This document shows, piece by piece, positions 43,031 to 52,400 of a stretch of DNA of 64,000 nt. The stretch lies in NCBI GenBank assembly GCA_964403525.1, contig CAYOGE010000017.1:1-64000 (forward strand). The letters run 5' to 3'. The first letter of the stretch is position 1; each line of letters begins with the position of its first letter. The translations under genes and the position numbers were made by a program. The notes beneath the pieces were generated by a model, which made no database searches, was not told where the DNA came from, and worked only from the letters and a program-made list of their open reading frames with translations. This stretch comes from JAJTGZ01 sp964403525. Its GTDB lineage: Bacteria > Planctomycetota > Phycisphaerae > Phycisphaerales > UBA1924.

Positions 43031-43363
43031 GTGACCACTCGTACCCGCAGCGCTGTTCAAGGCCCTCAATCGTTTGTGCTCTCCGCGTTCGTCGCGCCGC
43101 CGCCACCCGATGCTGCGGCCCGGGAGCGTTTCGCGAAGCGGCGCAACGCCGTGCAGATCGCCGACGCGGTGGCGCGGATTGTCGGGCGTGCGCCGGCCGA
43201 GGCGGGCACCGCGCGCCTGGCGCTGATCCTCGCGGCCGATGCGGGGGTGGCGAGCCTGGGCGCTGCCGCCCGGCGCGCGGAGCAGGAAGGAACCCCCGGC
43301 ACGCAGCGGCCGGACGTTCGCACGCGACCGAACGGCGCCTTCAGCCCGAGGCTTGTGCGCTGA
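43031..43363 (+). CDS. Small hypothetical protein
   Basis: 110 residues from GTG 43031, with AAGGAG 7 bases upstream, the main reason to call it. Sequence SFVLSAFVAPPPPDAAARER, then FAKRRNAVQIADAVARIVGR and ARLALILAADAGVASLGAAA suggests two amphipathic helices with an Ala-rich end. No domain recognised. It ends 6 bases before the convergent glutaminase-like gene. Confidence 0.5.
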   Translation: MTTRTRSAVQGPQSFVLSAFVAPPPPDAAARERFAKRRNAVQIADAVARIVGRAPAEAGTARLALILAADAGVASLGAAARRAEQEGTPGTQRPDVRTRPNGAFSPRLVR

Positions 43364-43368
43364 GCACG

Positions 43369-45477
43369 CTATTCGCGAGCGTCGGGATTGCGCAGCTTGT
43401 CGATCAGCAGCGGCATCCACAGACCGCCGACGACCGTGCGGGTGTGCATGCCCATGGTCTTTCCGTTGGTGGTTTCGTACCAGTCAGAGAGCGGCACGCG
43501 GCTCGGCGGCGGGCTGGCGTTGGCCCAGTCGAGCACCGGGGCCATGACGGCGTCGAAGTCCTCTCGCTTGCCGGAGAGACAGGCGGACCAGCAGGTCCAG
43601 TCGAGCTTGGTGTAGGTGCGGCGGCTGTCGAGGGGGAGGCCGTATTTCTGTAGCCTGGCGCGGTAGAGGGCGGTTTCGCGGTCAAACACTTCTTGCGGAA
43701 AGAGGTTGAGCCCGAGCGCGCGGTCCCAGATGAGGTTGTATTTCTGGCTCCAGGTGTTATCGCCGGCATCACCGAAGACGAGCGAGGTGGCCTCGCCGCG
43801 TTTGGCGGTCTCCATCCACTTCTTTGCGTAGTCCTGCGCGACGGCCTGCCAGCGGTCGGCGTCCTGTGTTTTGCCCGACGCACGCAGGAGCTGCGCGTAG
43901 CCACCGAGGGCGACGACGGTCTTGGCTGAGAGGTTTACGTTGCGGGCGAGGTGGCCGGCGAAGTCGTCGGTGCAGAGCTGGTTGGCGGGGTCGAGGCCGT
44001 TGTCCTTGAGGTAGACGGCCCACCTCTCGAGCGTGGGCCAGTAGGGCTCGCAGAACCTGATGCTCTCTTGCGGTTCAATCTTCACGAGGGCGGCGAGCAT
44101 GATGAGCATGTTGCCGGACTCTTCGACGGGCATCTGGTTCTGCTCGTCGCGTTCGCCACCGCCGTAGACCTGGCCGTTGGCCTTGGGATAGGTGCCCAGG
44201 TCGTGCGGAGCGAAGGGGAACTTCCACCGCGGGCTGGCGGAGTACTGCATCAGCGGCAGCAACTGGGCGCGGAGCATCGCGGGGTTGTGGTAGAGAAAGA
44301 AGGGGCAGGCGGGGTAGATGACGTCGACGGTGGCGATGCAGCCGTTGGAGGTGTTCTCCTTGGAGAACATCATGGGGGTGCCGTCCCAGTCGGCGACGAT
44401 CTTGTGGCCCGCCATGACCTGGCGGAAAGCGAGGGTGAGCAGTTTGGCGTAGCGATCGCCGCCGACGCGGACCGCGGCGGTCCAGAACTGGTTCTCGGCG
44501 CGGCGTTTCAGAGGGTCGCCGCGCTTGGCGTAGTCGGCTTCGGCGGTGGTGAGCTGGGCGGCGAAGTCGGCACCGTCGGTGTGGGCCCAGAGCGGCTTGA
44601 GCTGACGGCCGAAGAGCTCGATCGCCTCACGCTCGTCGTAGCCGACGAGCAGGTGTTCCTCGGCGAACGTGCCCGGCTCAATCTTGCCGAGATCGGTGAC
44701 CATCGCGATCACGGGCCAATCGTCGTTGGCGGCGCGGGGGAAGCGGAGGTCGTCGCTCATGCGTGACTTGCCGGTCTGCGCGAAGTCGGACCGCGCGGAA
44801 CGGTCGCCGGCGATGGTGCCGACGGACTTCTTACTGCTGCCGGCGAGGTAGACGCGTCCCCAGTCGATCTTGCGTTGATCGCCGGCGTTCTGAAGCACCG
44901 GCTGCTCGACCTTGCCCAGGCTGAGCACTTCCATGCCCTCGACACGGTGACGCGCGGCGGAGACGTGGTCGGACGGGTCGTTGGTGCACCACTCGCCGGA
45001 AAGGTCGAGGTAGACTCGGACTTCATGGGGCAGTTTGTCGTGCGAGGTGGCGCGCCAGGTGATGGACGAGACGCTGCGCGAAGCCTTGACCGGGTCATCC
45101 GCGAGCCCGAGTTGCGAGCGGAACTCGACGATGACGTGGACGCCACCGGCTTCGAAGTTGTAGAAGGTCTGGTCGAGCGTGACCCCACCCCAGCCACCGG
45201 AGTACGTCACTACGTCAACGTCGGGTGCGCCCCCGTCGGCGCCCGCGGGCCCGCACCAGCGGTAGGTCTTGCCGTCCACGCGGATCAGGCCCGACATGCC
45301 CATCGTGCCGCGCGACCAGTGGCGGGGCCAGTCGTCGGTGAGCTTCTCGCTCATGGACCAGACGCTGAAGTAGGGGTCGTGGGTGAAGAGCGGACGTGCG
45401 GGCGGGTCCATCGCTGCGGGTTGGGCGAGGGTGGCTGTTGCGGAGCAACAGATGGCGGCAACAGTGATGAGGTTCAT
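43369..45477 (-). CDS. Secreted glutaminase A-like protein (DUF4964/DUF5127/DUF4965/DUF1793 type)
   Basis: 702 residues with signal peptide (MNLITVAAICCSATATLA, then QPA). The first 350 residues open with PPARPLFTHDPYFSVWSMSE and have RHWSRGTMGMSGLIRVDG and YNFEAGGVHVIVEFRSQLG, a beta-sandwich. The second half is an (alpha/alpha)6 barrel: SKENTSNGCIATVDVIYPAC, HDLGTYPKANGQVYGG, MPVEESGNMLIMLAALVKIE and LGLNLFPQEVFDRE, ending KLDWTCWSACL and DWYETTNGKTMGMHTRTVVG. This is the architecture of fungal glutaminase A (GtaA) homologues, which are frequent in Planctomycetota and Bacteroidota. Many such proteins are glycoside-hydrolase-like, so true glutaminase activity is not assured. Confidence 0.88.
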   Translation of the reverse strand: MNLITVAAICCSATATLAQPAAMDPPARPLFTHDPYFSVWSMSEKLTDDWPRHWSRGTMGMSGLIRVDGKTYRWCGPAGADGGAPDVDVVTYSGGWGGVTLDQTFYNFEAGGVHVIVEFRSQLGLADDPVKASRSVSSITWRATSHDKLPHEVRVYLDLSGEWCTNDPSDHVSAARHRVEGMEVLSLGKVEQPVLQNAGDQRKIDWGRVYLAGSSKKSVGTIAGDRSARSDFAQTGKSRMSDDLRFPRAANDDWPVIAMVTDLGKIEPGTFAEEHLLVGYDEREAIELFGRQLKPLWAHTDGADFAAQLTTAEADYAKRGDPLKRRAENQFWTAAVRVGGDRYAKLLTLAFRQVMAGHKIVADWDGTPMMFSKENTSNGCIATVDVIYPACPFFLYHNPAMLRAQLLPLMQYSASPRWKFPFAPHDLGTYPKANGQVYGGGERDEQNQMPVEESGNMLIMLAALVKIEPQESIRFCEPYWPTLERWAVYLKDNGLDPANQLCTDDFAGHLARNVNLSAKTVVALGGYAQLLRASGKTQDADRWQAVAQDYAKKWMETAKRGEATSLVFGDAGDNTWSQKYNLIWDRALGLNLFPQEVFDRETALYRARLQKYGLPLDSRRTYTKLDWTCWSACLSGKREDFDAVMAPVLDWANASPPPSRVPLSDWYETTNGKTMGMHTRTVVGGLWMPLLIDKLRNPDARE

Positions 45478-45526
45478 CTGCGGAGTCTACAGACTGACCC
45501 GGGGTTTCGCGGACCGACTGGGTGCC

Positions 45527-45552
45527 GCAGACTCCTGCCTTGAGGAGTCTGC
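45527..45552. repeat. Inverted repeat 1 of a pair
   Basis: GCAGACTCCT pairs with AGGAGTCTGC (10 bp) around a 6-base loop. Related in sequence to the hairpin at 45580-45611. It lies upstream of the glutaminase-like gene and downstream of the MBL gene, both on the minus strand. Confidence 0.7.
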
Positions 45553-45579
45553 GTAGCCGTGGGCGCGAGGGCCATCCGG

Positions 45580-45611
45580 CACAGACTCCTCTCAGAGCAG
45601 AGGAGTCTGTG
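45580..45611. repeat. Inverted repeat 2 of a pair
   Basis: CACAGACTCCTCT pairs with AGAGGAGTCTGTG (13 bp) around a 6-base loop. Shares the AGACTCCT/AGGAGTCT arms with the first copy. It could end the MBL-fold transcript, whose stop is 33 bases away. Confidence 0.7.
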
Positions 45612-45643
45612 GCACCCTCGGCCAGGGATCGCGCAAGCCCTCG

Positions 45644-46624
45644 TCAGGCCTCGACCAGATCGAACCACGCATTGTCGTTCCGCTTCACGCTGTAGAAGAC
45701 GTGACCCGGCTCGTGGTCGAGAGCCAAGACCCAGCCGCGGTCGGCGGCTTCGTTGAGCAGCCACGTGCGGGTGAGGGTGCTGGTGTAGGGCTCGACGTCG
45801 TAGGCGAGGTTGTACGCCGCGCCCACGTGCCAGTGGGTCGGGAGGACGTCGGGCATAAAAACGACACTGCGGCTGCGCTCGTCGGTGAAGCGGATCGCCT
45901 GCTGGCCCCAGGTGTGGCCGGGCGTGCGGAAGACGAAGATACCGGGGAGGACTTCGGTCTGGCGGGCCTCCTGGGGGAGCGGCGTGGCGGTGCGGAGGGG
46001 GATGACACCGACGGGGAACGGGTGGGGCGAGTCAACAAGGCGCAGCACCGGGCGGAGAGGTTCGAGGTTGTCGTCGAAGTAGGTCTTGGTCATGACGCTG
46101 GTGTTGTTGAGGGCGTCCTCCCACTCACGCTTCTGGACGTGGACGGTCGCGTTGGGGAACGAACGCAGGACGCCGTGGTCCGGGCGTGGTGCGCCCATTG
46201 ACTGCGCGGGCCCGACCCAGTCGGGCTTCTCGCCGGCGCGGGCGAGGCGCGTGAGCCCGCCGGCGTGGTCAAAGTGGAGGTGCGTGGGAACGGCCGCGCC
46301 GATGTCGGCGGGATTGCAGCCGACCTCGTCGAGGGCCGTGAGGACCGTGCGCCCGTCCAGTCCGAAGATCGAGCGGCTCTTCTCGTCGAGCTTGTCGCCC
46401 GAGCCGCTCTCGATGAGGACGAGCTTGGGGCCGTCGGCTGGGTCCAGCCGTTCAAGCAGCAGGCAGTTGTGCCCGAGGGTGACGCGGTTCTTGTCGTCGG
46501 TGGGGACGTGCTTCTGCCAGAGGACCTTGGGGATGAGGCCGAGCATGCAGCCGGCGTCGAGCAGGAGCTGGCCGGCGCGGAGGAGCGTGACGCGGTAACG
46601 GACCGGGGGATGGCCTTCGATCAT
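45644..46624 (-). CDS. Metallo-beta-lactamase-fold hydrolase
   Basis: 326 residues. Zinc hydrolase of the MBL superfamily, near the lactonase branch. The first zinc motif is AAVPTHLHFDHAGGLTRL (HxHxDH). Other ligands are His in FRTPGHTWGQQAIRF, Asp in VVFMPDVLPTHWH and His in VLALDHEPGHVFYSV. The strand LVLIESGSGDKLDEKSRSIF and the loop around QKREWEDALN resemble quorum-quenching lactonases and methyl parathion hydrolases. Cytosolic (no signal peptide). Substrate unknown. Start: ATG 46624. The upstream gap to scpA is a repeat array. Confidence 0.87.
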   Translation of the reverse strand: MIEGHPPVRYRVTLLRAGQLLLDAGCMLGLIPKVLWQKHVPTDDKNRVTLGHNCLLLERLDPADGPKLVLIESGSGDKLDEKSRSIFGLDGRTVLTALDEVGCNPADIGAAVPTHLHFDHAGGLTRLARAGEKPDWVGPAQSMGAPRPDHGVLRSFPNATVHVQKREWEDALNNTSVMTKTYFDDNLEPLRPVLRLVDSPHPFPVGVIPLRTATPLPQEARQTEVLPGIFVFRTPGHTWGQQAIRFTDERSRSVVFMPDVLPTHWHVGAAYNLAYDVEPYTSTLTRTWLLNEAADRGWVLALDHEPGHVFYSVKRNDNAWFDLVEA

Positions 46625-46675
46625 GCACGAGCGTATGGATGGAGGCGCGGCGTGCGCACAGCCAGGCGCGCGTTT

Positions 46676-46806
46676 TCAAGGCCCCCTCATCCGGCCTCGC
46701 AGAGCCTAGGAGATATGATCAACGCTTTGCGTGCTTCTTCACTTCCGGCTTTCGTTCGCTCGGCTCCCGAAAGCACGGTCTCCCAGCAAGCTGGGAGAAG
46801 GGCTTG
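46676..46806. repeat. Copy of the modular intergenic repeat
   Basis: Contains the same modules as 19.1-19.4 kb in the order A (CAAGGCCCCCTCATCCGGCC), C (ACTTCCGGCTTTCGTTCGCT followed by CCCGAAAGCACGG) and B (TCTCCCAGC / GCTGGGAGA). The hairpin ends at the stop of scpA (46807), so it probably ends that transcript. Confidence 0.7.
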
Positions 46807-47724
46807 TTACGCCGCGGGCTTGATGGCGAGGTAGATTCCTTCGACGCCGGGGGTGGAGGCGTCCTGCCACGCGACGAGGCGCTGCTGCTTCATCAACTCC
46901 AGCATCGCCAGGAAGAGGCCGACGGCCTCGGGGCGCGTGCGTCCGATGAACATGCGGCGGAGCGAGAGGCCGCGGAGCGTCGGGCCGGGCGAGCCGTCCT
47001 GCATCGGTGCGACGACGTCTTCGCCGTCGCGGCTGAGCCGGTCCATGATGTCCTCGGCGTGGATCTCGATCGGCGTCTCGTCGTCCTTGACGGTGTGCTC
47101 ACCGACGCGCGAGAGGTCAACGGTCTCGATGATCTTCGCGAAGGCTTCGACGAGGTCGATCAGGTCGAGGTCGTCGATCTCGACCGCGGTGTCTTCATCT
47201 GCTTCTGCCGCCAGCGCATCGGGCACGGCCGCGGCCGCGCCGGGCAGGCGCGACTCCCAGAGCACCATGCGGTCTTCGAGGGCGCTTGCGGCGTCGCGGA
47301 ACTTCTTGTAGGCGAGCAGCTGACGCACGAGGTCGGCGCGGGGGTCCTCGGCGGCGGCGACTGCGGAGAGTGGCGCATCGGGGGCGGCCTCGTCCAGCTC
47401 GGGCTTTGGCGCAAGCATGCGCGACTTGACTTCCATCAGCGTCGCGGCCATCACCAGGAACTCGCCCGCCTCTTCAATGTCGATGCGGACCAACTGCTTC
47501 AGGTAGGCCATGTACTGGTCGGTGATCGTGCCGACGGGGATGTCGTGGATATCAACCTCAGCGCGGCGGATGAGGAAGAGCAGCAGGTCGAGGGGGCCCT
47601 GGAAGGCGTCGAGCGAGACGGTGTAATCGGCTCCGCCGCCACCGGTCCCCGCGCCGGCCTCTCGCGCGCTGTGGCCCCCGACGGCCACCGGTTGCACTGG
47701 CTGGGTCGGGGTGGTCGTTGTCAT
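46807..47724 (-). CDS. scpA: Segregation and condensation protein A
   Basis: 305 residues from ATG 47724. ScpA is the kleisin that closes the SMC ring in chromosome condensation, together with ScpB. The N-terminal kleisin part has VSLDAFQGPLDLLLFLIRRA, EVDIHDIPVGTITDQYMAYL and EEAGEFLVMAATLMEVKSRM, all diagnostic. A charged Glu/Asp/Ala linker covers the middle. The C-terminal winged helix ends LFLAMLELMKQQRLVAWQDA. The first 25 residues are Thr/Pro/Gly-rich and extra. scpB is not visible in the window. It is divergent from kdsD, 95 bases away. Confidence 0.95.
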   Translation of the reverse strand: MTTTTPTQPVQPVAVGGHSAREAGAGTGGGGADYTVSLDAFQGPLDLLLFLIRRAEVDIHDIPVGTITDQYMAYLKQLVRIDIEEAGEFLVMAATLMEVKSRMLAPKPELDEAAPDAPLSAVAAAEDPRADLVRQLLAYKKFRDAASALEDRMVLWESRLPGAAAAVPDALAAEADEDTAVEIDDLDLIDLVEAFAKIIETVDLSRVGEHTVKDDETPIEIHAEDIMDRLSRDGEDVVAPMQDGSPGPTLRGLSLRRMFIGRTRPEAVGLFLAMLELMKQQRLVAWQDASTPGVEGIYLAIKPAA

Positions 47725-47819
47725 CGGGCGGCCTCCGTGCCGGCAAAGGGGGGTCGGTTCGCGGGCTCTCGGGCGGCTTTCCAAGCCACACCGGCCCGCG
47801 GCAAGTGTATTGTTTCCCG

Positions 47820-48944
47820 ATGGCTGATGCGAGTCGCACCCAACCACTTCCCGGCAGCGCCGCCGAGGAGAACGGCACCCCCCCCACCGCAGCGCACCAC
47901 GCTGCCGAGGCGGCGACTGCGCGCCAGGTGATCGCCTATCAGGCGGCGGCGGTTTCGGGCCTGGCCGCGCGCCTGTCACCCGCGTTCCACCACGCCGTGG
48001 ACGCGATCGCACGGTGCGCAACCGACGGCGGCACGGTGCTGGTGACCGGCCTTGGCAAGAGCGGCCTGATCGGTGCCAAGATCAGCGCCACGCTTGCGAG
48101 CCTGGGCATCCCAAGCCACTTTGTTCACCCCACGGAGGCAGCGCACGGTGACCTTGGCAACTTCCGCCGGCGCGACGTGGCGATCGCGCTGAGCTACAGC
48201 GGCGAGACCGAGGAGGTCGTCACCCTCGCCAGCATCCTCAGGCAGGACGGCGTGGAGGTGATCTCAATCACCGCCGGGCCCGCGACACCCGAAGCACCCG
48301 AATCGGCGCTCGCTCGCGCCAGCGATGTGGCGCTCTTCATCGGGCGGGTTGAAGAGGGGACGCAGGCCGCGGGGCTTTCACCCGCGCCGATGGCGAGCAC
48401 GACCGCGACGCTGGTGCTTGGCGATGCGCTGGCCGAGTGCGCAGCGCGGAGGCTTGGACGCGTCGACGACTTCCACCGTCGTCACCCGGGGGGCTCGCTG
48501 GGGGAACTGAGCAAGCCGGTGATGGACATCGTGCGCTTCGTCGCTGGCAAGAGCCTGTTCACCGTCGCCGACGATGTCGCGGTTTCGGAGGCGCTCCGCC
48601 AGAGTGAGCCGCCCAAGGGGGGGCCGGGAGGGACGGGCGTGTCGCTGCGCCGGCCTGGCGCGATGCTGCTGGTCGACCGCGTGAGCGGCCGGCTCACCGG
48701 GCTCTTTACCGACGGCGACCTGCGCCGGCTGGTGGAGCGTGACCGCGCCGCGCTGGACAAGCCCGTGCGCGAGGTGATGACCCGCAACCCCGGCACACTC
48801 CCGGCGAGCGCACTGGTGCGCGACGCGGTGCGGATGGTGCGTGAGTTCCGACGGGACGAGGTCCCCGTGGTGGACGAAGAGGGCAGGCCTGTCGGCCTGC
48901 TCGACGTGCAGGACCTGATCGCCATGCGGCTGGTGAAGGAGTAG
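47820..48944 (+). CDS. kdsD: Arabinose-5-phosphate isomerase (KdsD/KpsF)
   Basis: 374 residues. Converts ribulose 5-phosphate to arabinose 5-phosphate, the first step to Kdo for LPS. The SIS domain (about residues 45-190) has VLVTGLGKSGLIGAKISATL, PSHFVHPTEAAHGDLGNFRR and VAIALSYSGETEEVVTLASI. The linker holds TLVLGDALAECAARRLGRVD, which includes DFHRRHPGGSLG. Two CBS modules follow (DIVRFVAGKSLFTVADDVAV and VREVMTRNPGTLPASALVRD). An N-terminal extension of about 30 residues is disordered. First gene of a tight three-gene run (kdsD, kdsC, lptC-like) with gaps of 1 and 3 bases. Confidence 0.95.
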   Translation: MADASRTQPLPGSAAEENGTPPTAAHHAAEAATARQVIAYQAAAVSGLAARLSPAFHHAVDAIARCATDGGTVLVTGLGKSGLIGAKISATLASLGIPSHFVHPTEAAHGDLGNFRRRDVAIALSYSGETEEVVTLASILRQDGVEVISITAGPATPEAPESALARASDVALFIGRVEEGTQAAGLSPAPMASTTATLVLGDALAECAARRLGRVDDFHRRHPGGSLGELSKPVMDIVRFVAGKSLFTVADDVAVSEALRQSEPPKGGPGGTGVSLRRPGAMLLVDRVSGRLTGLFTDGDLRRLVERDRAALDKPVREVMTRNPGTLPASALVRDAVRMVREFRRDEVPVVDEEGRPVGLLDVQDLIAMRLVKE

Positions 48945-48945
48945 C

Positions 48946-49485
48946 GTGCCAGTCACCCCCTCAACCGGCATCGACCTGATCGTCATGGATGTTGACGGCG
49001 TCCTCACCGACGGCGGCATCATCGTCGATGACGACGGCCGCGAGACCAAGCGCTTCGACGTGACCGACGGACTTGCGATCGCGCTGTGCGGAAAGGTCGG
49101 CATCACCACCGCCATCATCACCGGGCGCACCAGCCGGGTGGTGAAGCACCGCGCGGCCGACTTGAACATCGCCCACGCCTACCAGGGGAGCAAGGACAAA
49201 CTCGCCGACTTGCAGTCTCTTTGGAAGGCCACCGGCCTGCTCCCCGAGCGGACGGCGTTCATCGGCGACGACTGGCCCGATCTGACGGCGATGCGCGCCG
49301 TAGGCCTGGCGATCGCCCCAGCCAACGCCGCGCCGGAGGTAAAGGCGATCGCCCACATGGTCACCACGGCCGCGGGCGGGCGCGGCGCTGTGCGACAGGC
49401 GATCGAGCACATCCTCCGCGTTTCCGGGCGCTACCAGCAGGCGCTCCGCCTGTACGATCCCGCACACACCACAGGTGCCCGCTGA
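48946..49485 (+). CDS. kdsC: 3-deoxy-D-manno-octulosonate 8-phosphate phosphatase KdsC
   Basis: 179 residues, GTG start one base after the kdsD stop. HAD-superfamily phosphatase producing free Kdo from Kdo-8-phosphate. The motif I nucleophile is IDLIVMDVDGVLTDGGI. Motif II is TTAIITGRTSRVVKHRA, the Lys is in YQGSKDKLADL, and motif IV is TAFIGDDWPDLTAMRAVGLA. It lacks the cap domain, as KdsC tetramers do. Gene order kdsD-kdsC-lptC is that of the proteobacterial LPS operon, which supports the calls. Confidence 0.95.
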   Translation: MPVTPSTGIDLIVMDVDGVLTDGGIIVDDDGRETKRFDVTDGLAIALCGKVGITTAIITGRTSRVVKHRAADLNIAHAYQGSKDKLADLQSLWKATGLLPERTAFIGDDWPDLTAMRAVGLAIAPANAAPEVKAIAHMVTTAAGGRGAVRQAIEHILRVSGRYQQALRLYDPAHTTGAR

Positions 49486-49488
49486 CAA

Positions 49489-52400
49489 ATGCCCCAGCCG
49501 CACACACCACAGACTGACCTCCGCAAGGCCGGGCTCGCCGCGGCTCTTTGCGTTGGCCTGCTGCTCGCCGCAGGGCTGGCGGTGGTCGTGCTCACGCGCC
49601 GCCCGCACGCGGTGCCCCCGATGCCCGGTGGCACGCAGGGTGCGCCGACGCCAGAGGTTCCGCCGGACCTTGCCGGCAAAGGGCCCGGCACCGGCACAGC
49701 GCGCGTGCAGTTCGCCGATCGGAGCGATCCGGCCCGCGCTGCGGGCATGATCGAGTGGGCAAGCCTTGAGCCGGTCTCACCAACCGAGAAGCTGCTGACT
49801 GAGCCGCGCGGGTACATCTACCTGCGCGGCGGCGGGCTCATCCTGGTTTCCTCCAGGTCGGGCCGTTTGAACACGACGCCGAAGGTTGACGAGCCGCAGT
49901 CGGGTCGGTTCGAAGGGGGCGTCACGCTCAAGCTCTTCCCAGACGGGACCGACCCCAAGACCGATCAGCCGACGCTCACCGCCGCGAGCGAGACGCTTGA
50001 CTTCGACATCCCGTCGGCGTCGATCGCGACGACCGGCCCGTTCACGATGCACTCCACAGCGGTTGATCTTGACGGCAGCGGCATGCGCCTGATCGTCAAC
50101 CAGGTTGAGGAGGGCATCGAGCGTTTCGAGATTGCGCAGGTCAAGCGGTTCCTCTTCAGGCCCGATGCGCGCGACCCGCTCGCGGGGAACAAGCCGGGCA
50201 CAAAGAGCGCGGCCGCCGACAAGAGCAAGGCGAGCAAGCCCGACCGGCTCCGCACCTACCGCGCGGTGATCGACGGCGCGGTGAAGATCTCGCAAGGGGG
50301 TGAGGGCCGCACCATGACCGCCGAGCGCGTCGAGGCGTGGGCCCACCTGGTGAACAACCGCCTCGCGCCCGGAGCGATCGGCCGATTCGGCCCGAGCACC
50401 GCGGCCGCGGCATCGCCAGACTCACCGCCGGCAGCCCTGGCAACCCCGCGAACGCCCCCGGGCGATGGCACAATCTCCGGCACGTGGACGGGTCGGCTGG
50501 TCGTCACGCCCGTTGGTGAAACCGGCGAGAACGCGCAGCCGAGCGAGTTTGGCGAGAACAAGCTCGCCCTGCGCCTGCACGCCGGTCAAGAGCCGGTGGC
50601 TGTTCACGACGACGCCTTCAAGGGCACGATGACCGCCGCTCGCGTTGACCTTGGCGCGACGACGCGGATACTCACGCTCGCTTCAACGCCGGCGATGCCC
50701 GTCGAGATTACCGCCGCGGGCACGGGCAACGTCACCGCCCGGAGCGCGACGGTGAACTTCGGCACCGGGCGGATCGACCTCAGCGGCGGCGGCGCGCTCA
50801 ACCCCACCGCCGGCGCGCTGGCGCGAACCACGCCCAAGGGCGCGGGCACGCCGGTGCCCGCGGCCGCCGACGCCGGGGCGACGTCCCTCGCCTTCGACAA
50901 TACGCTGACGCTCAATTTCGCAACCGAGGGCGACTTCATCACGCCCAACGTGAAGTCGGCCCGCATCACCGGCGGCTTCAAAGCACACAGCGGCGAGGTG
51001 GACGCGAGCGCCGATGAGGCCACGGTCGACTTCAACCCGCCCGCCGCCGACACCGGCAAGGCGACCATCGCCAGGATCCGCTTGAACGGCAACGCCGTCG
51101 CGAGCGCGCCCGCGGCAACGGCCACCGCCCCGCTCAACATCGCCGCACCCGCGGGCCCCGCGCCCGCGGAGCCGCGCAAGCCCGGCGACGAGCGCGACAC
51201 GCTCAAGGGCCAGCAGATCACCGTCAACTTCGAGCCCGGTGGCGCGGCCGGGCACGAACGCCCCAGGAGCATCGAGGTCGTCGGGAACGCCGAGGCAACC
51301 GCCGGCGGGACGGGCGAGAGCGGGCTGAACCTCAAGGCCCGCGCGATCAACGCCGACCTGGGTGCCGATGCGCAGGGGCGGCTCGCGGTCGTCAAGGCCG
51401 AGGCGATCGACGAGGTGCACGTCGCCGACAACGCCGCCGGGGGCACGCCCACGTTCGTAGCGTCGGCCGACAGGCTGACGGTCGACCCCTCCGCGGGTGT
51501 GGCGCACCTGTACGGCTCACCCGTGACCGTTTCGCGAGACGGCGCGGTGATGTGCGGCGGGCACCTGCGGCTCACGCAGGCGACGGGAGAGGCATTCGTC
51601 GACGGGCCCGGCACCGTCAGTTCGCTCAAGGAGCCCGATCCGCTCAAGCCGGACGATCAGCCGTCGTCGATGCTCGCCTCGTGGCAGGAGTCAATGACGT
51701 TTGATAACGCGACCGGCAAGGTCGTGTGCGTAGGCGACGCCTCGGTCACGATGACCATCGCCGACACGGAGCGGAACGTGCTGCAGGCTGGAACGGTTCT
51801 TCTGCAACTCACCCCGGCACCCAAGCCAGGCGAGAAGACCGCGGCTCCGGGGCAGCGCGAGTTCATCTCGGCCGAGGCGATCGGCCATTTGGGCGTCGAC
51901 GGCAAGCCGCCCAGGCCCGCGGTGATGGAGAACCGGCGGTTCGATTCAGCGGGAGGCGTGCAGCGCCTGCAGAAACTGACGTACCTGGAGGGGTATCGCA
52001 TTCTTGCGAACCAGCCCAACCGCACCCTCGACGTGCCCGTCGCCGGCAAACTGCTGGTTGACGATCGGACGCCCGGCCCGGCCCCCGCGCCCGGTGCGCC
52101 GGCCGTTGCTTCGCCCATCGGCGGGTTCAACTCAACCAGCGGCACCAGTCTCTTCACGTGGTCGGGATCGCTCCACCTGTCGCTCGCCGACGGCAAGGCC
52201 GTGATCAACCGCGATGTGGCGCTCACGCACCAGCCGCTCCCCACCGCCGACCAGCCGGCACCGGCCCAGACAACGCTCGACTGCGACACCCTGACGGCGT
52301 TCTTGAAGACCACCGGCCCCGCCACCGGCACTGCGGGTCCGGCATCGCTCACCAAGATCGAGGCGACGCTTGAGCGCGTCGAAGCGACCGGCAACGTCGT

